A stretch of 64,000 nucleotides of DNA from Erwinia persicina NBRC 102418 (GTDB taxonomy: Bacteria > Pseudomonadota > Gammaproteobacteria > Enterobacterales > Enterobacteriaceae). The position numbers and the translations under genes were made by a program. A model generated the notes under the pieces. It was given only the letters and a program-made list of their open reading frames with translations. It searched no databases and was not told where the DNA came from. The DNA is taken from NCBI RefSeq assembly GCF_001571305.1, contig NZ_BCTN01000019.1, positions 1-64,000 on the forward strand, written 5' to 3'. Within the stretch, counting starts at the first letter, position 1, and every line of letters begins with the position of its first letter. Shown piece by piece: positions 54,821 through 63,697 of this stretch.

Positions 54821-55385
54821 CCGCTGGCGGCTTTCTTTCCGCTGCGGTGAACCGGGGTTTGGCCGGAGCCACAGCGGTTAAAAGCATTTCGCTTTCCTGC
54901 TGCGCAGGCGAAACGCCCCAGGTCAACAGCATTTCGCTTTCCTGCTGCGCAGGCGAAGCGACCTAAGGCCGGCAGTCGCCCCGGCCTTAGGCATCCGCGC
55001 TTGCGGCTGGCGCACCGCCCGCTTTTCGCGGGTGCCCTCGTCAGCTTCGTTCGCCGTACTGACCGCTCGTGACGCACATCCCTGTGCTGCACTCACTCTC
55101 ACCGCCCTCCTGGCCGTTCGTCCTGGCTCACTGCTCTTCCTCAGCGAGGCTTAACGCCGCTTAAAGGTCAAAAACCAGATCATAAGACAATAGACAAAAG
55201 ACAAAGGCCTTTTTCTGTTTGTCATATCTCAGGTTTTTGGTTTGGGTTTTAACGTTGAAACTGCGCCGAAGAAGCGATGATTTCCAGGACGAGCCGACGG
55301 GACGTCGGCACGAGGGGGTGAAGGGGGCGGCGCGATTGCCGTCCCCCTTCAAGACCGCCTGTAAGGCGGCCGGAACATCCGCCCG
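54821..55385. other. Repeat-rich intergenic region
   Basis: 565 bp between sgbE and the cytochrome gene. It holds a 30-bp direct repeat (54883-54912, 54928-54957), a perfect 11-bp inverted repeat CCTAAGGCCGG/CCGGCCTTAGG with 8-nt loop (54962-54991), then GC-rich sequence to about 55160 and A+T-rich sequence to 55260. A 94-codon minus-strand open frame (54808-55092) contains a duplicated RFACAAGKRNA segment because of the DNA repeat; it has no ribosome site, and I treat it as repeat-derived. Confidence 0.6.
54883..54957. repeat. Tandem 30-bp direct repeat (two copies, 45-bp period)
   Basis: Two identical 30-bp units at 54883-54912 and 54928-54957 (each begins AGCATTTCGCTTTCCTGC and ends GCAGGCGAA) separated by 15 bp. 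CCTGCTGCGCAGG inside each is itself an imperfect palindrome. Confidence 0.9.
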
Positions 55386-56702
55386 TTACGGCGTCAGCTT
55401 CTCCACGTCGGCATTCCCCTGCTGATGCACCACGGCCTCATCCTTACGCACCTCAGCCACATCGCTGGCGGACACCGTGGACGTTGCGGTATTGCCCCAG
55501 CTGGTGCGGATAAAGTTCACCACGTCCGCTACCTGCTGGTCGTTCAGCCGCCAGCCGAAGGCCGGCATGGTGATGACGGTCGGTGCGCCTTTCATGCCCG
55601 GCAGCTGCGCGCCACTAAGCACAATATGGATCAGCGAGGTGGGATCGGATGCCAGCACTACCGGGTTCCCGCGCAGTTCCGGGAAGAAGCGCGCGTAGCC
55701 GCTGCCGTCCGTTTTATGGCAGGCGGCGCAGCTGTCCACGTAGACCGACGCACCGGTTTTACTGTCATCACCTTTCCACAGCGCTTTCGCCACCGTATCG
55801 TCCGGCGTGAAGCCCACCTGGTTCGGATCTTTCGCCCCCAGCGACTTCAGATAGCGGGCAATCGCCGTGGCATCTTCCGCGGTCAGGTGCTGCAGGCTGT
55901 GCTGCACCACGTCGGTCATGCCGCCGAAGACCGCCGTATGATCGTTGCGCCCCATCCGCAGGAACTGTACCAGGTCGTCCTCGCTCCAGCGTCCCAGACC
56001 ATCACGCCCGTCGCCGCGCAGGTTGCTGGCGGTCCAGCCGTCAATCGGCGCGTTGCTGCCGGAAAGGAAGTCGCTGCCCTCGTCGTTGTTCAGCGCTTTT
56101 TCCTGCATGGTGATGCTGCGTGGCGTATGGCAGGCCCCGCAGTGCCCCAGCCCTTCCACCAGATACTGACCGCGCGCCAGCACCGGATCCTGACCTTGCA
56201 CCGGCTGGAAGGCTTTTACGTCCGGGGCAAACACCCCGCGCCAGATCGCCAGCGGCCAGCGCATCGACAGCGGCCAGGGGATATCACTTTCCTGATTGGC
56301 CTGCGCCACCGGCTTCACGCCGTGCATAAAGTAGGCATACAGTGCCTGCATATCCTCATCGCTGACCACGGCGTAAGAGGGGTAAGGCATCGCCGGGTAA
56401 AGCGTATCGCCATTTTTCGCCACGCCGTGGCGTACCGCTTTCTGGAAGTCGTCGTAACTGTACCCGCCAATTCCGCTCTGCTTATCCGGCGTGATATTGG
56501 TGGAGTACAGGGTGCCGATGGGTGTCGCCATCGGCAGACCACCGGCAAACGGCTCACCGCCGGCTTTGGTATGGCAGGCCACACAGTCCCCGGCGCGCGC
56601 CAGGTACTCGCCGCGCGCTATCTGCGCATCCGCACCGTCTGCCGCCAGGGCGTTCAGTGCCATCATGCCCGGCAGCAGGGCAATAAGAAGTAACTTTTTC
56701 AT
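55386..56702 (-). CDS. Gluconate-2-dehydrogenase-type cytochrome c subunit
   Basis: 438 residues with a Sec signal peptide (LLLIALLPGMMALNALA). Three CxxCH haem sites are present: CVACH (40-44), CGACH (about 188) and CAACH (about 325), each in a cytochrome c fold with distal Met candidates (AMPYPSYAV, LRMGRNDHTAVFGGMTDV, ITMPAFGWRLND). It carries electrons from the flavoprotein to ubiquinone in the cytoplasmic membrane. It is last in the operon, 10 nt after the flavoprotein gene. The same architecture serves gluconate, 2-ketogluconate and sorbitol dehydrogenases, so the substrate is assigned by family only. Confidence 0.9.
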   Translation of the reverse strand: MKKLLLIALLPGMMALNALAADGADAQIARGEYLARAGDCVACHTKAGGEPFAGGLPMATPIGTLYSTNITPDKQSGIGGYSYDDFQKAVRHGVAKNGDTLYPAMPYPSYAVVSDEDMQALYAYFMHGVKPVAQANQESDIPWPLSMRWPLAIWRGVFAPDVKAFQPVQGQDPVLARGQYLVEGLGHCGACHTPRSITMQEKALNNDEGSDFLSGSNAPIDGWTASNLRGDGRDGLGRWSEDDLVQFLRMGRNDHTAVFGGMTDVVQHSLQHLTAEDATAIARYLKSLGAKDPNQVGFTPDDTVAKALWKGDDSKTGASVYVDSCAACHKTDGSGYARFFPELRGNPVVLASDPTSLIHIVLSGAQLPGMKGAPTVITMPAFGWRLNDQQVADVVNFIRTSWGNTATSTVSASDVAEVRKDEAVVHQQGNADVEKLTP

Positions 56703-56712
56703 CTGTTTATCC

Positions 56713-58497
56713 TTATGCCTGCACCAGTGGACCCGGGTTTTTCAGGTACTGTTCGCGGATCGCTTTTGCTGACCAGTAGGTGAGCGCGGCGACCATACCG
56801 GTCGGGTTGTAACCCAGCCCCTGCGGGAACGCCGAAGCACCGGGAACAAACACGTTCGGCACATCCCAGCTCTGCAGATAACGGTTAATGGCGCTGGTTT
56901 TTGGATCTTCACCCATGATCGCCCCACCGTTCATATGCGTGGTCTGATACACGGTAGTATCGAAATGCGTGCCCGGCATTTTTGGCGCGCCGCTGATGAG
57001 CTTTGGATTCATCGCTTCGGCAATCTTGTGCATACGTCCGTGCATAAACTGCGACATTTTAATGTCGTTATCCTGCCAGTCGAAGGTCATACGCAGCAGT
57101 GGCTGACCGTGGACATCCTTATAGTTGGGATCCAGGTCGAGGTAGTTATTGCGGTAAGACTGGTGGGCACCGTGGGCATCCATCGACACATGATGGGTGT
57201 AATGATCGGCCACCGCCGCTTTCCATTTGCTGCCCCAGTTTGGCGTTCCCGGCGGCGTTGGCAGCCCGGAGATTGGTTTCACACCCGCCTGATTCACCCA
57301 CATCGGGGAGCCGCCGACAAAACCGTATTTCGCATGGTCAAAGTTGTCGGCGTTGAAGTCGTCCACGCCCACACCGGCCCCCCCCGCCCCGATAAAGTTA
57401 TTGGTGAACACATCCTTACCGAAGAAGGCTTTAATGGTGGAGATATTCTGGTAGGCAAAGTTACGCCCGACGGTGCCTTCGTTGGTCACCGGATCGTACG
57501 GTTTACCAATGCCGGACAGCAGCATCAGGTGAACGTTGTGGAACTGGAAGGCCGACAGGATCACCAGATCCGCGGGCTGTACCTGCTCACGACCCAGCGC
57601 ATCGACATAAGTGACCCCGGTGGCACGCTTTTTATCGTCGGTCAGGTTCACCCGCAGGACGTGTGCGTTGTTGCGCAGTTCAAACTTTGCCTCCTGGCGC
57701 AGCGCAGGCAGAATGTTGACGTTTGGTGAGGCTTTGGAATACATGTAGCAGGCATAGCCGCTGCAGTAGCCGCAGAAGTTGCACGGCCCCATCTGCGCGC
57801 CGTAGGTGTTGGTGTACGGGCCGGAGGTATTGGCCGACGGCAGATCGTAAGGGTGATAGCCGATGCTCTCCGCCGCCTGGGCGAACAGCTGCGCTGACCA
57901 GGTGCGCTTCTGCGCGGGCAGCGGGAACGGGCTGGAACGGTCCGGGGCAAACGGGTTACCTTTGCCGCCCTGGCCGACCACTTTGCCCTTCACACTCCAT
58001 GCCGAACCGGAGGTGCCGAATACCTTCTCGGCCTGGTCGAAGAACGGCTCCAGCTCGTCATAGGTCACGCCGAAGTCCTGAATGGTCATGCCTTCCGGGA
58101 TGAAATTTTTGCCGTAGCGCTCTTCATAGTGGCTGCGCATCCGCAGTTCCATCGGGTCAACGCGGAAATGCACGCCCGACCAGTGCAGGCCCGCGCCGCC
58201 AGTGCCGGTACCCGGCAGGAACGCGGCCAGCTGACGATAGGGCTGTGCAGTCTGCGCAGCGTTATGACGGATGGTGACGGTGCTTTTTGACAGATCCTGG
58301 AACAGCTTTTTACGGATGTTATAGGTCAGCTCGTCAATCACCTGTGGATAAGCGCCGTCAGGATAGGTATCCCGGTGCGGGCCGCGCTCCAGCGCCACTA
58401 CGTTCAGACCCGCTTCGGTCAGCTCTTTCGCCATGATCGCCCCGGCCCAGCCGAAACCGACGATCACTGCATCCACTTTTTTCTGTTCGTTAGCCAT
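56713..58497 (-). CDS. Gluconate-2-dehydrogenase-type FAD flavoprotein (GMC family)
   Basis: 594 residues. FAD-binding VDAVIVGFGWAGAIMAKEL at the N-terminus; GGAGLHWSGVHFRVDP for flavin positioning; NFCGYCSGYACYM, a cysteine group that in this family may bind an iron-sulfur cluster; and HMNGGAIMGEDP with the active-site His plus NPTGMVAALTYWSAKAI at the end. It oxidises D-gluconate or a related sugar acid in the periplasm and is exported bound to the Tat-dependent small subunit encoded 2 nt upstream. Gluconate, 2-ketogluconate or sorbitol remain possible substrates. Confidence 0.9.
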   Translation of the reverse strand: MANEQKKVDAVIVGFGWAGAIMAKELTEAGLNVVALERGPHRDTYPDGAYPQVIDELTYNIRKKLFQDLSKSTVTIRHNAAQTAQPYRQLAAFLPGTGTGGAGLHWSGVHFRVDPMELRMRSHYEERYGKNFIPEGMTIQDFGVTYDELEPFFDQAEKVFGTSGSAWSVKGKVVGQGGKGNPFAPDRSSPFPLPAQKRTWSAQLFAQAAESIGYHPYDLPSANTSGPYTNTYGAQMGPCNFCGYCSGYACYMYSKASPNVNILPALRQEAKFELRNNAHVLRVNLTDDKKRATGVTYVDALGREQVQPADLVILSAFQFHNVHLMLLSGIGKPYDPVTNEGTVGRNFAYQNISTIKAFFGKDVFTNNFIGAGGAGVGVDDFNADNFDHAKYGFVGGSPMWVNQAGVKPISGLPTPPGTPNWGSKWKAAVADHYTHHVSMDAHGAHQSYRNNYLDLDPNYKDVHGQPLLRMTFDWQDNDIKMSQFMHGRMHKIAEAMNPKLISGAPKMPGTHFDTTVYQTTHMNGGAIMGEDPKTSAINRYLQSWDVPNVFVPGASAFPQGLGYNPTGMVAALTYWSAKAIREQYLKNPGPLVQA

Positions 58498-58499
58498 GA

Positions 58500-59237
58500 T
58501 TAGCTTCTTTCCCCGCGAATTGATACCGGCGGCAGCGTGTAACGCTCCCCGCGTTCCACCCAGTCCATAAAGTCGGCGCGTGCGCCCGGGAAGTTGATCA
58601 GCTGCCAGCCGACCAGCCCCTGATTGCCCCCGTGGATCGGGTCACTGAAAAAGCCTTCGCGGGTGTTCTGTAACAGGAAGGAAAAGAAGGTTTTCGCCGG
58701 GAGCTGGGGCAGCGTCACGCTGCCCGCTTCCAGGGCCTGTAAAAAGGCGTCCTGCTGGTCGCTGCTTAACTGTGCGAACAGCTTACCGTGCTGCTGCTTT
58801 GCCAGCGCATCGGCATCGGCCAGGCCAAGCCGGTAGATATCACGCGGCGTCAGTGGCAGCTGATAACCCAGGGCTTTATCGGCATCCGGATGGAATGGCC
58901 CCTGCATATACCAGTTGCTGCCCGTGGCGTAGGGCGTGTTCATCTGGCGGTCGATGTATTCGGGTACGCCAGCTTCCAGCGCGCCGGGGCCACGCTCATC
59001 GGCGGGGATCAGCCGGGCGACTGCTGCCTGCACAAAGGCGTACTCTTCCGGGGTAAACCAGGTGGGCTGATACTCACGCGCCTGCTGCGGGCCGCTGGCA
59101 GCCGCCTCTTTCGCCACGGCGGGCGCGACGGCGGCCAGTGAACCCAGGCCGGCGGAACCTATTGCCATCGCCGGGGCGAGGGTGATGGTTTTCAGCAGAA
59201 AATCCCTGCGGGTACTGCCTGTTTTTTGCTCTGACAT
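58500..59237 (-). CDS. Gluconate-2-dehydrogenase small subunit (subunit 3), Tat-exported
   Basis: 245 residues. The twin-arginine signal STRRDFLLK followed by a weakly hydrophobic segment and an AVA-KE cleavage region is clear. The mature part has the family's [23 protein letters not shown] and [28 protein letters not shown]. It escorts the flavoprotein across the membrane and stays in the complex. First gene of the operon, under a GntR-like operator at 59352. Confidence 0.92.
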   Translation of the reverse strand: MSEQKTGSTRRDFLLKTITLAPAMAIGSAGLGSLAAVAPAVAKEAAASGPQQAREYQPTWFTPEEYAFVQAAVARLIPADERGPGALEAGVPEYIDRQMNTPYATGSNWYMQGPFHPDADKALGYQLPLTPRDIYRLGLADADALAKQQHGKLFAQLSSDQQDAFLQALEAGSVTLPQLPAKTFFSFLLQNTREGFFSDPIHGGNQGLVGWQLINFPGARADFMDWVERGERYTLPPVSIRGERS

Positions 59238-59351
59238 GGCATTGCCTTCTCAAACGTTCGCGTGGGCGATCGCTAAAATGGGGGGACGGACGGTTTTATC
59301 GTCACACTTCTCTATAGGGGGTGTTTAGTGTTCCGGCGTTTAGAGGTTTTT

Positions 59352-59365
59352 TGTTACCGGTAACA
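59352..59365. promoter_or_regulatory. Perfect palindrome TGTTACCGGTAACA, GntR/IdnR-type operator
   Basis: 14-bp perfect inverted repeat 115 bp upstream of the gluconate-dehydrogenase operon. It matches the core of the LacI-family GntR/IdnR sites (ATGTTACC..TAACAT type) that respond to gluconate in enterobacteria. The regulator gene is not in the window. Confidence 0.65.
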
Positions 59366-59443
59366 GAGACGCATACTGTAACAGTTATACGTATAAGGTG
59401 TGAGGGGATAGAAACAAAAAGGCACAATTTCATTAACAATTTA

Positions 59444-59500
59444 CCTGCCCCACCTCCGGCAGGGCCGGTCACGGATCGCGATCGGCCCTGTCGGGGCAGG
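59444..59500. repeat. Nested inverted repeat behind the PAS-GGDEF-EAL gene
   Basis: Outer arms CCTGCCCC (59444-59451) and GGGGCAGG (59493-59500) enclose a second pair CAGGGCCG/CGGCCCTG. It starts right at the gene's stop and has no T-run; possibly an mRNA 3'-end structure. Confidence 0.6.
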
Positions 59501-61963
59501 TTAAAACGCCTGCAGGCGGTTCTCTGACGGCTGCGGGCGGCCGAAATAGTACCCCTGGAACAGCGTGCAGCCCTCCTCCTTCAGCCGCTCAAACTGCTCA
59601 TTGCTCTCCACCCCTTCGGCGGTGATCTGAATATCCAGACTACGGCTCATCCCGGTGATCGCGCGGATAATCGCCAGTGCCTCGCGGCTGTCGTGCATGT
59701 CGTTGATAAACGACTTATCGATTTTGATTTTATCGAACGGGAAGGAACGCAGGTAACTCAGCGACGAATAGCCGGTGCCGAAGTCATCCAGCGCAATACG
59801 GATGCCCAGCGCCTTGAGATTTTGCAAAATATGGATATTGACCAGGGTGTTATCCAGCAACACGGATTCGGTGATCTCCACTTCCAGCCGGTGCGGGGCC
59901 AGGCCGGACTCCTTCAGCGCGGCCTCGACGACCGAGACCAGCGCGCTGTTTTTAAACTGCAGCGGGGACAGGTTTACCGCCACGCTCTGCTCGCCCGGCC
60001 AGGTCGCCGCTTCACGGCAGGCTTCATACAGCGCATAGGCACCCAGGCTGTGGATCAGCCCGGTCTCTTCGGCAATGGGAATAAAATCAACTGGCATGAT
60101 GATGCCCCTTTCCGGGTGCAGCCAGCGCATCAGGGCCTCATAGCCGATGATCTCCCGGTGCTGATGGTTGGTGATAGGCTGATAATACAATCTCAGCTGG
60201 CGGCTGGTGAGCGCCTCACGCAGATCGTTTTCGATGGCCCGGCGCTTCTGCGCGATGTCCCCCATCCGCTCAGTAAAATGTTCATAACGGTTACGACCGT
60301 TACGTTTGGCTTCGTACAGCGCCATATCCGCACAGCGTAACAGCTCATCGGGCGTGGCCATGCCGCTGTCGGCGATGGCGATGCCAATACTCAGCCCCAC
60401 CGACAGGTTATGCCCGTCAACACTGAACGGAGGACGAATGGTTTCGATCAGGCGGCAGGCAACCGCTTCGGCCTCCTGCCGGTGTGTCAGCCCCGGCAGA
60501 ACAATGGAGAACTCGTCACCACCGCTGCGTGCCAGCGTATCCTGATCACGCAGAACCCCCCGCAGGCGCACCGCAACGGAACGCAGCAGATCGTCGCCCG
60601 TCTGGTGGCCCAGGGCATCATTGACGTTTTTAAAGTTATCCAGATCCAGCCCCATCGTGGCCGTTTTGCGGCGCGCATCGCGATCTTCCCGCAGCGCCTG
60701 AGTCAGGCGCTGGTTGAACAGGACGCGGTTCGGCAGACTGGTGAGATTATCGTGATGAGCCATATGATGAATTTGTGCATCTGCCGCCCGCTGGTCGGTG
60801 ACATCATCGGCAATCAGCAGCACATAGTTATGATGCTCATCGTTACCCCGGATGATCGAGGCGCTGGCGTTAATAATCCGCTCGCCGCCCGGCGTCATCA
60901 ACAACCGCTCATTGCGCTGCATTCCCTCTCTGCGCTGCGCGGCATCGGAGAGCTGCATAAAGTATTCGCCCATTTCGGCAGTCATGCACTCCGGCCCGCG
61001 CTTGCCGATAAAATCGCGCTGCGTCCCGCCGAGCAGCTGTTCGGCTTTGTTGTTGATCAACAGGATCTCGCGTGAAACAACATCCTCCACAATCACGCAG
61101 GAGGGAATATTGGCAATAATGGTGTCGAGGAACGTCGACAGCGAGGCCATTTTAGCGCTGTTCTGCTCGGCCAGATCCCGCGATCGCAGGATCTGCTGCT
61201 CATACTCACGCACTTCAGTACAGTCGCGGGTGATCTTGGCAAAACCAATCAGCCGATCCTCGTCGTTACGGATCGCGTCGATCACCACATGCGCCCAGAA
61301 GGCGCTGCCATCTTTACGGTATCGCCAGCCATAATCTTCAAAACGCCCGGTGCGGCTGGCAACCGCCAGATTGCTTTCCGGCAGCTGCAGCAACCTGTCC
61401 TGAGCGCTGTAGAAGCAGGAAAAGTGCTTACCGACGATCTCCTCAGCAGTGTAGCCTTTGGCGCGGCGCGCACCGGCGTTCCAGTTCATAACGCTGCCGC
61501 GCGGATCCAGCATATAGATCGCGTAGTCCTGCACCCCTTCCACCAGCACGCGAAAGGTCTGCTCACGTTCAAACTGTTCATGCTGCATCCGGCGCTGTTC
61601 GGTACAGTCGCGCGTCACTTTCGCATAGCCGATCAGCCGGCCCTCATCATCCCTGACGGCATCAATGACCACGTGCGCCCAGAAGGCCGAGCCATCTTTG
61701 CGGTAGCGCCAGCCCTCGGTCTCATAGCGTCCGCGATCAAACGCGATCGCCAGCCCCTTCTGCGGCGCTCCCTGCAGCCGGTCCTCTTCACTGTAAAAAC
61801 AGCTAAAATTCTTGCCAACAATTTCAGTCGGTAAATAGCCTTTGGCACGCTGCGCGCCCGGATTCCAGTTAGCCACCGTCCCGTCAGGCGTAAGCATATA
61901 GATTGCGTAATCGACTACGCTTTGTACCAGCAGCCGGTACATTACATCCGAGTTTTCATTCAT
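59501..61963 (-). CDS. PAS-PAS-PAS-GGDEF-EAL c-di-GMP signalling protein
   Basis: 820 residues from the ATG at 61963 (a GTG start at 61975 is possible). Two very similar PAS/PAC units (about 5-125 and 135-250, each with NWN.GA.RAKGY, GK.FSCFY and GWRYRKDGSAFWAHVVIDA), a third PAS (about 270-390), a GGDEF domain with intact SGGDEF and an EAL domain with YEALMRW, DDFGTGYSS and QGYYFGRP. Both catalytic motifs look complete, so it could make and break c-di-GMP, with the PAS sensors deciding. No signal peptide or membrane helix, so it is cytosolic. The nearly identical first two PAS domains indicate internal duplication. Confidence 0.93.
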   Translation of the reverse strand: MNENSDVMYRLLVQSVVDYAIYMLTPDGTVANWNPGAQRAKGYLPTEIVGKNFSCFYSEEDRLQGAPQKGLAIAFDRGRYETEGWRYRKDGSAFWAHVVIDAVRDDEGRLIGYAKVTRDCTEQRRMQHEQFEREQTFRVLVEGVQDYAIYMLDPRGSVMNWNAGARRAKGYTAEEIVGKHFSCFYSAQDRLLQLPESNLAVASRTGRFEDYGWRYRKDGSAFWAHVVIDAIRNDEDRLIGFAKITRDCTEVREYEQQILRSRDLAEQNSAKMASLSTFLDTIIANIPSCVIVEDVVSREILLINNKAEQLLGGTQRDFIGKRGPECMTAEMGEYFMQLSDAAQRREGMQRNERLLMTPGGERIINASASIIRGNDEHHNYVLLIADDVTDQRAADAQIHHMAHHDNLTSLPNRVLFNQRLTQALREDRDARRKTATMGLDLDNFKNVNDALGHQTGDDLLRSVAVRLRGVLRDQDTLARSGGDEFSIVLPGLTHRQEAEAVACRLIETIRPPFSVDGHNLSVGLSIGIAIADSGMATPDELLRCADMALYEAKRNGRNRYEHFTERMGDIAQKRRAIENDLREALTSRQLRLYYQPITNHQHREIIGYEALMRWLHPERGIIMPVDFIPIAEETGLIHSLGAYALYEACREAATWPGEQSVAVNLSPLQFKNSALVSVVEAALKESGLAPHRLEVEITESVLLDNTLVNIHILQNLKALGIRIALDDFGTGYSSLSYLRSFPFDKIKIDKSFINDMHDSREALAIIRAITGMSRSLDIQITAEGVESNEQFERLKEEGCTLFQGYYFGRPQPSENRLQAF

Positions 61964-62144
61964 TATTATTTTCACCCAGGCGCTGACGCTCCTTTTCCAT
62001 TGAAGAAAAGACGTTCAGCGCTGCATACGCCCTTAACTGGCGCAAAATAACCCGCCCGCGCCACCCGAAAGCGGCAGGATCCTTGTCTGTAAATGTGGTC
62101 AAACCACACGGGTATAAACCTAAAACATCAGCCTGTTCAAGCAA
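61956..62144 (-). CDS. Possible small upstream ORF coupled to the c-di-GMP gene
   Basis: 62 codons from a TTG at 62144 (GGATGGAAA before it) to a TGA overlapping the ATG of the PAS-GGDEF-EAL gene by 8 nt. Composition is protein-like (DVLGLYPCGLTTFTDKDPA, ILRQLRAYAALNVF). An ATG-started frame MNWRKRMEIA just upstream (62167) runs out at 62138 in another frame, so the gene may be frameshifted or not real. I recognise no family. Confidence 0.25.
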   Translation of the reverse strand: MLEQADVLGLYPCGLTTFTDKDPAAFGWRGRVILRQLRAYAALNVFSSMEKERQRLGENNNE

Positions 62145-62415
62145 TTTCCATCCGCTTGCGCCAGTTCATTAACGGTTGTCGGCCAGGCTTAAAAAGATAT
62201 TCAGCGTAAATTTTTATCTTTACGCCCTTAATGGCGTCAGTTTGCAGGGAAATTTGTCCTTCCACTTCCACAAAATAAAGATTACGGGAAAATTAACGGC
62301 ACAAATAACCAGAAAATATAAAAGATGTTTATACCGACATTAATAGATACAACCGTAACGAGATTACTCACTGTTAATCGCGGTATAACCAGCGGACATT
62401 AACAGCGGAGTGCCT
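61976..62415. other. Divergent region before sbmA
   Basis: 440 bp with promoters for the c-di-GMP gene and sbmA expected. It includes the doubtful small frame at 61956-62144 and an A+T-rich stretch 62200-62400. No further element recognised. Confidence 0.5.
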
Positions 62416-63624
62416 ATGTTTAAATCATTTTTCCCCAGGCCCGGGCTGTTTTTCAGCAGCGTGGTGCTCTGGAGTCTGTTCGCGGTGGTGTTCTGGTTTG
62501 CCTATGCCGACAGCAGGCTGGCTCACCTGATGATGCACCTTTCGTGGCTGCCGTCGGGCGCATTGCCCAATAACGCCCTGCGGTTTATCTCTCCTGGCGA
62601 GTTGGGCTTCTATAGCTACTATCTGCTGGCCACGCTGCTGTTTGCCGGATTCTGGTTTTTCCTCAGTCCCCATCCCTGGCAGCGCTGGTCCATTCTGGGC
62701 AGCGCGCTGATCATCTTCGTGACCTGGTTTTCCGTGCAGGTGGGGGTCGCGATCAACAGCTGGTACGAACCCTTCTACGACCTGATACAGAAGGCCATGG
62801 CGCATCCGAATACCATCAAAATTTCGGCGTTTTATACTCAGGTCAACGGCTTCCTCAGCATCGCGCTGATTGCCGTGGTGATTGACGTGCTGAATCTGTT
62901 TTTTATCAGCCATTATGTCTTCCGCTGGCGTACGGCGATGAACAGCTATTATATGGCGCACTGGTCGCGACTGCGCCATATCGAAGGGGCCGCCCAGCGC
63001 GTGCAGGAGGATACGATGCGCTTTGCCTCGACCCTGGAAGATATGGGCGTCAGGCTGATTGAGGCGCTGATGACGCTGATTGCCTTCCTGCCGGTACTGG
63101 TGGCGCTATCGGTACACGTGAAGACAGTGCCGATCCTCGGGCAGGTGCCCTATGCGCTGGTGATTGCGGCGGTGGTCTGGTCACTGTTCGGCACCGGGCT
63201 GCTGGCGCTGGTGGGGATTAAGCTCCCGGGACTGTCATTCCGTAATCAGCGGGTGGAGGCAGCCTATCGTAAGGAGCTGGTGTATGGGGAGGATAATGCG
63301 GATCGCGCCAGCCCGCCAAAGGTTCGCGAGCTGTTTTTCAGCGTGCGCAAAAACTACTTCCGCCTCTATTTTCACTATCTCTACTTTAATATCGCGCGCA
63401 TTTTCTATCTGCAGCTGGACGCGGTATTCAGCATCTTTGTGCTGTTTCCCTCTATTGTGACAGGCGCCATCACGCTCGGCCTGCTGACGCAAATCACTAA
63501 CGTCTTCGATCAGGTGCGCGGCGCGTTCCAGTATCTGATTAACGCCTGGACCACACTGGTGGAACTGATGTCGATCTACAAGCGTCTGCGCAGCTTCGAG
63601 CAGGCGCTGGACGTCGGGGACTGA
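62416..63624 (+). CDS. sbmA: SbmA/BacA-type peptide-antibiotic transporter
   Basis: 402 residues from the ATG at 62416, which has CGGAG 5 nt upstream; a GTG two codons earlier is less well placed. E. coli SbmA is 406 residues. Proton-driven inner-membrane importer of microcins, bleomycin and proline-rich peptides. Six to eight membrane helices are visible and the SbmA signatures are clear: [44 protein letters not shown]-like segment ([14 protein letters not shown]), and the C-terminal [26 protein letters not shown] terminator follows. Confidence 0.94.
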   Translation: MFKSFFPRPGLFFSSVVLWSLFAVVFWFAYADSRLAHLMMHLSWLPSGALPNNALRFISPGELGFYSYYLLATLLFAGFWFFLSPHPWQRWSILGSALIIFVTWFSVQVGVAINSWYEPFYDLIQKAMAHPNTIKISAFYTQVNGFLSIALIAVVIDVLNLFFISHYVFRWRTAMNSYYMAHWSRLRHIEGAAQRVQEDTMRFASTLEDMGVRLIEALMTLIAFLPVLVALSVHVKTVPILGQVPYALVIAAVVWSLFGTGLLALVGIKLPGLSFRNQRVEAAYRKELVYGEDNADRASPPKVRELFFSVRKNYFRLYFHYLYFNIARIFYLQLDAVFSIFVLFPSIVTGAITLGLLTQITNVFDQVRGAFQYLINAWTTLVELMSIYKRLRSFEQALDVGD

Positions 63625-63633
63625 CCCGAAAAG

Positions 63634-63677
63634 AAGGTCAGCCCCGGCAATGAACGGCAGGGGGTGACCTTTTTTCG
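63634..63677. terminator. Bidirectional terminator between sbmA and the DhaL-type gene
   Basis: AAGGTCA(G)CCCC / GGGG(G)TGACCTT arms followed by TTTTTT on the plus strand and preceded by an A-rich stretch on the other, between two converging genes. Confidence 0.8.
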
Positions 63678-63697
63678 GTCGCCCCGTTCCCCTGCGG

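Noticed and set aside
54808-55092. 94-codon frame with repeated RFACAAGKRNA
   Set aside because: The peptide repeat is caused by the 30-bp DNA repeat; no ribosome site or family, and it overlaps a perfect inverted repeat.
55425-56693. 422-codon open frame on the plus strand across the cytochrome c gene
   Set aside because: It is the antisense shadow of a GC-rich gene with three haem motifs on the other strand; it has no ribosome site and no recognisable domain.
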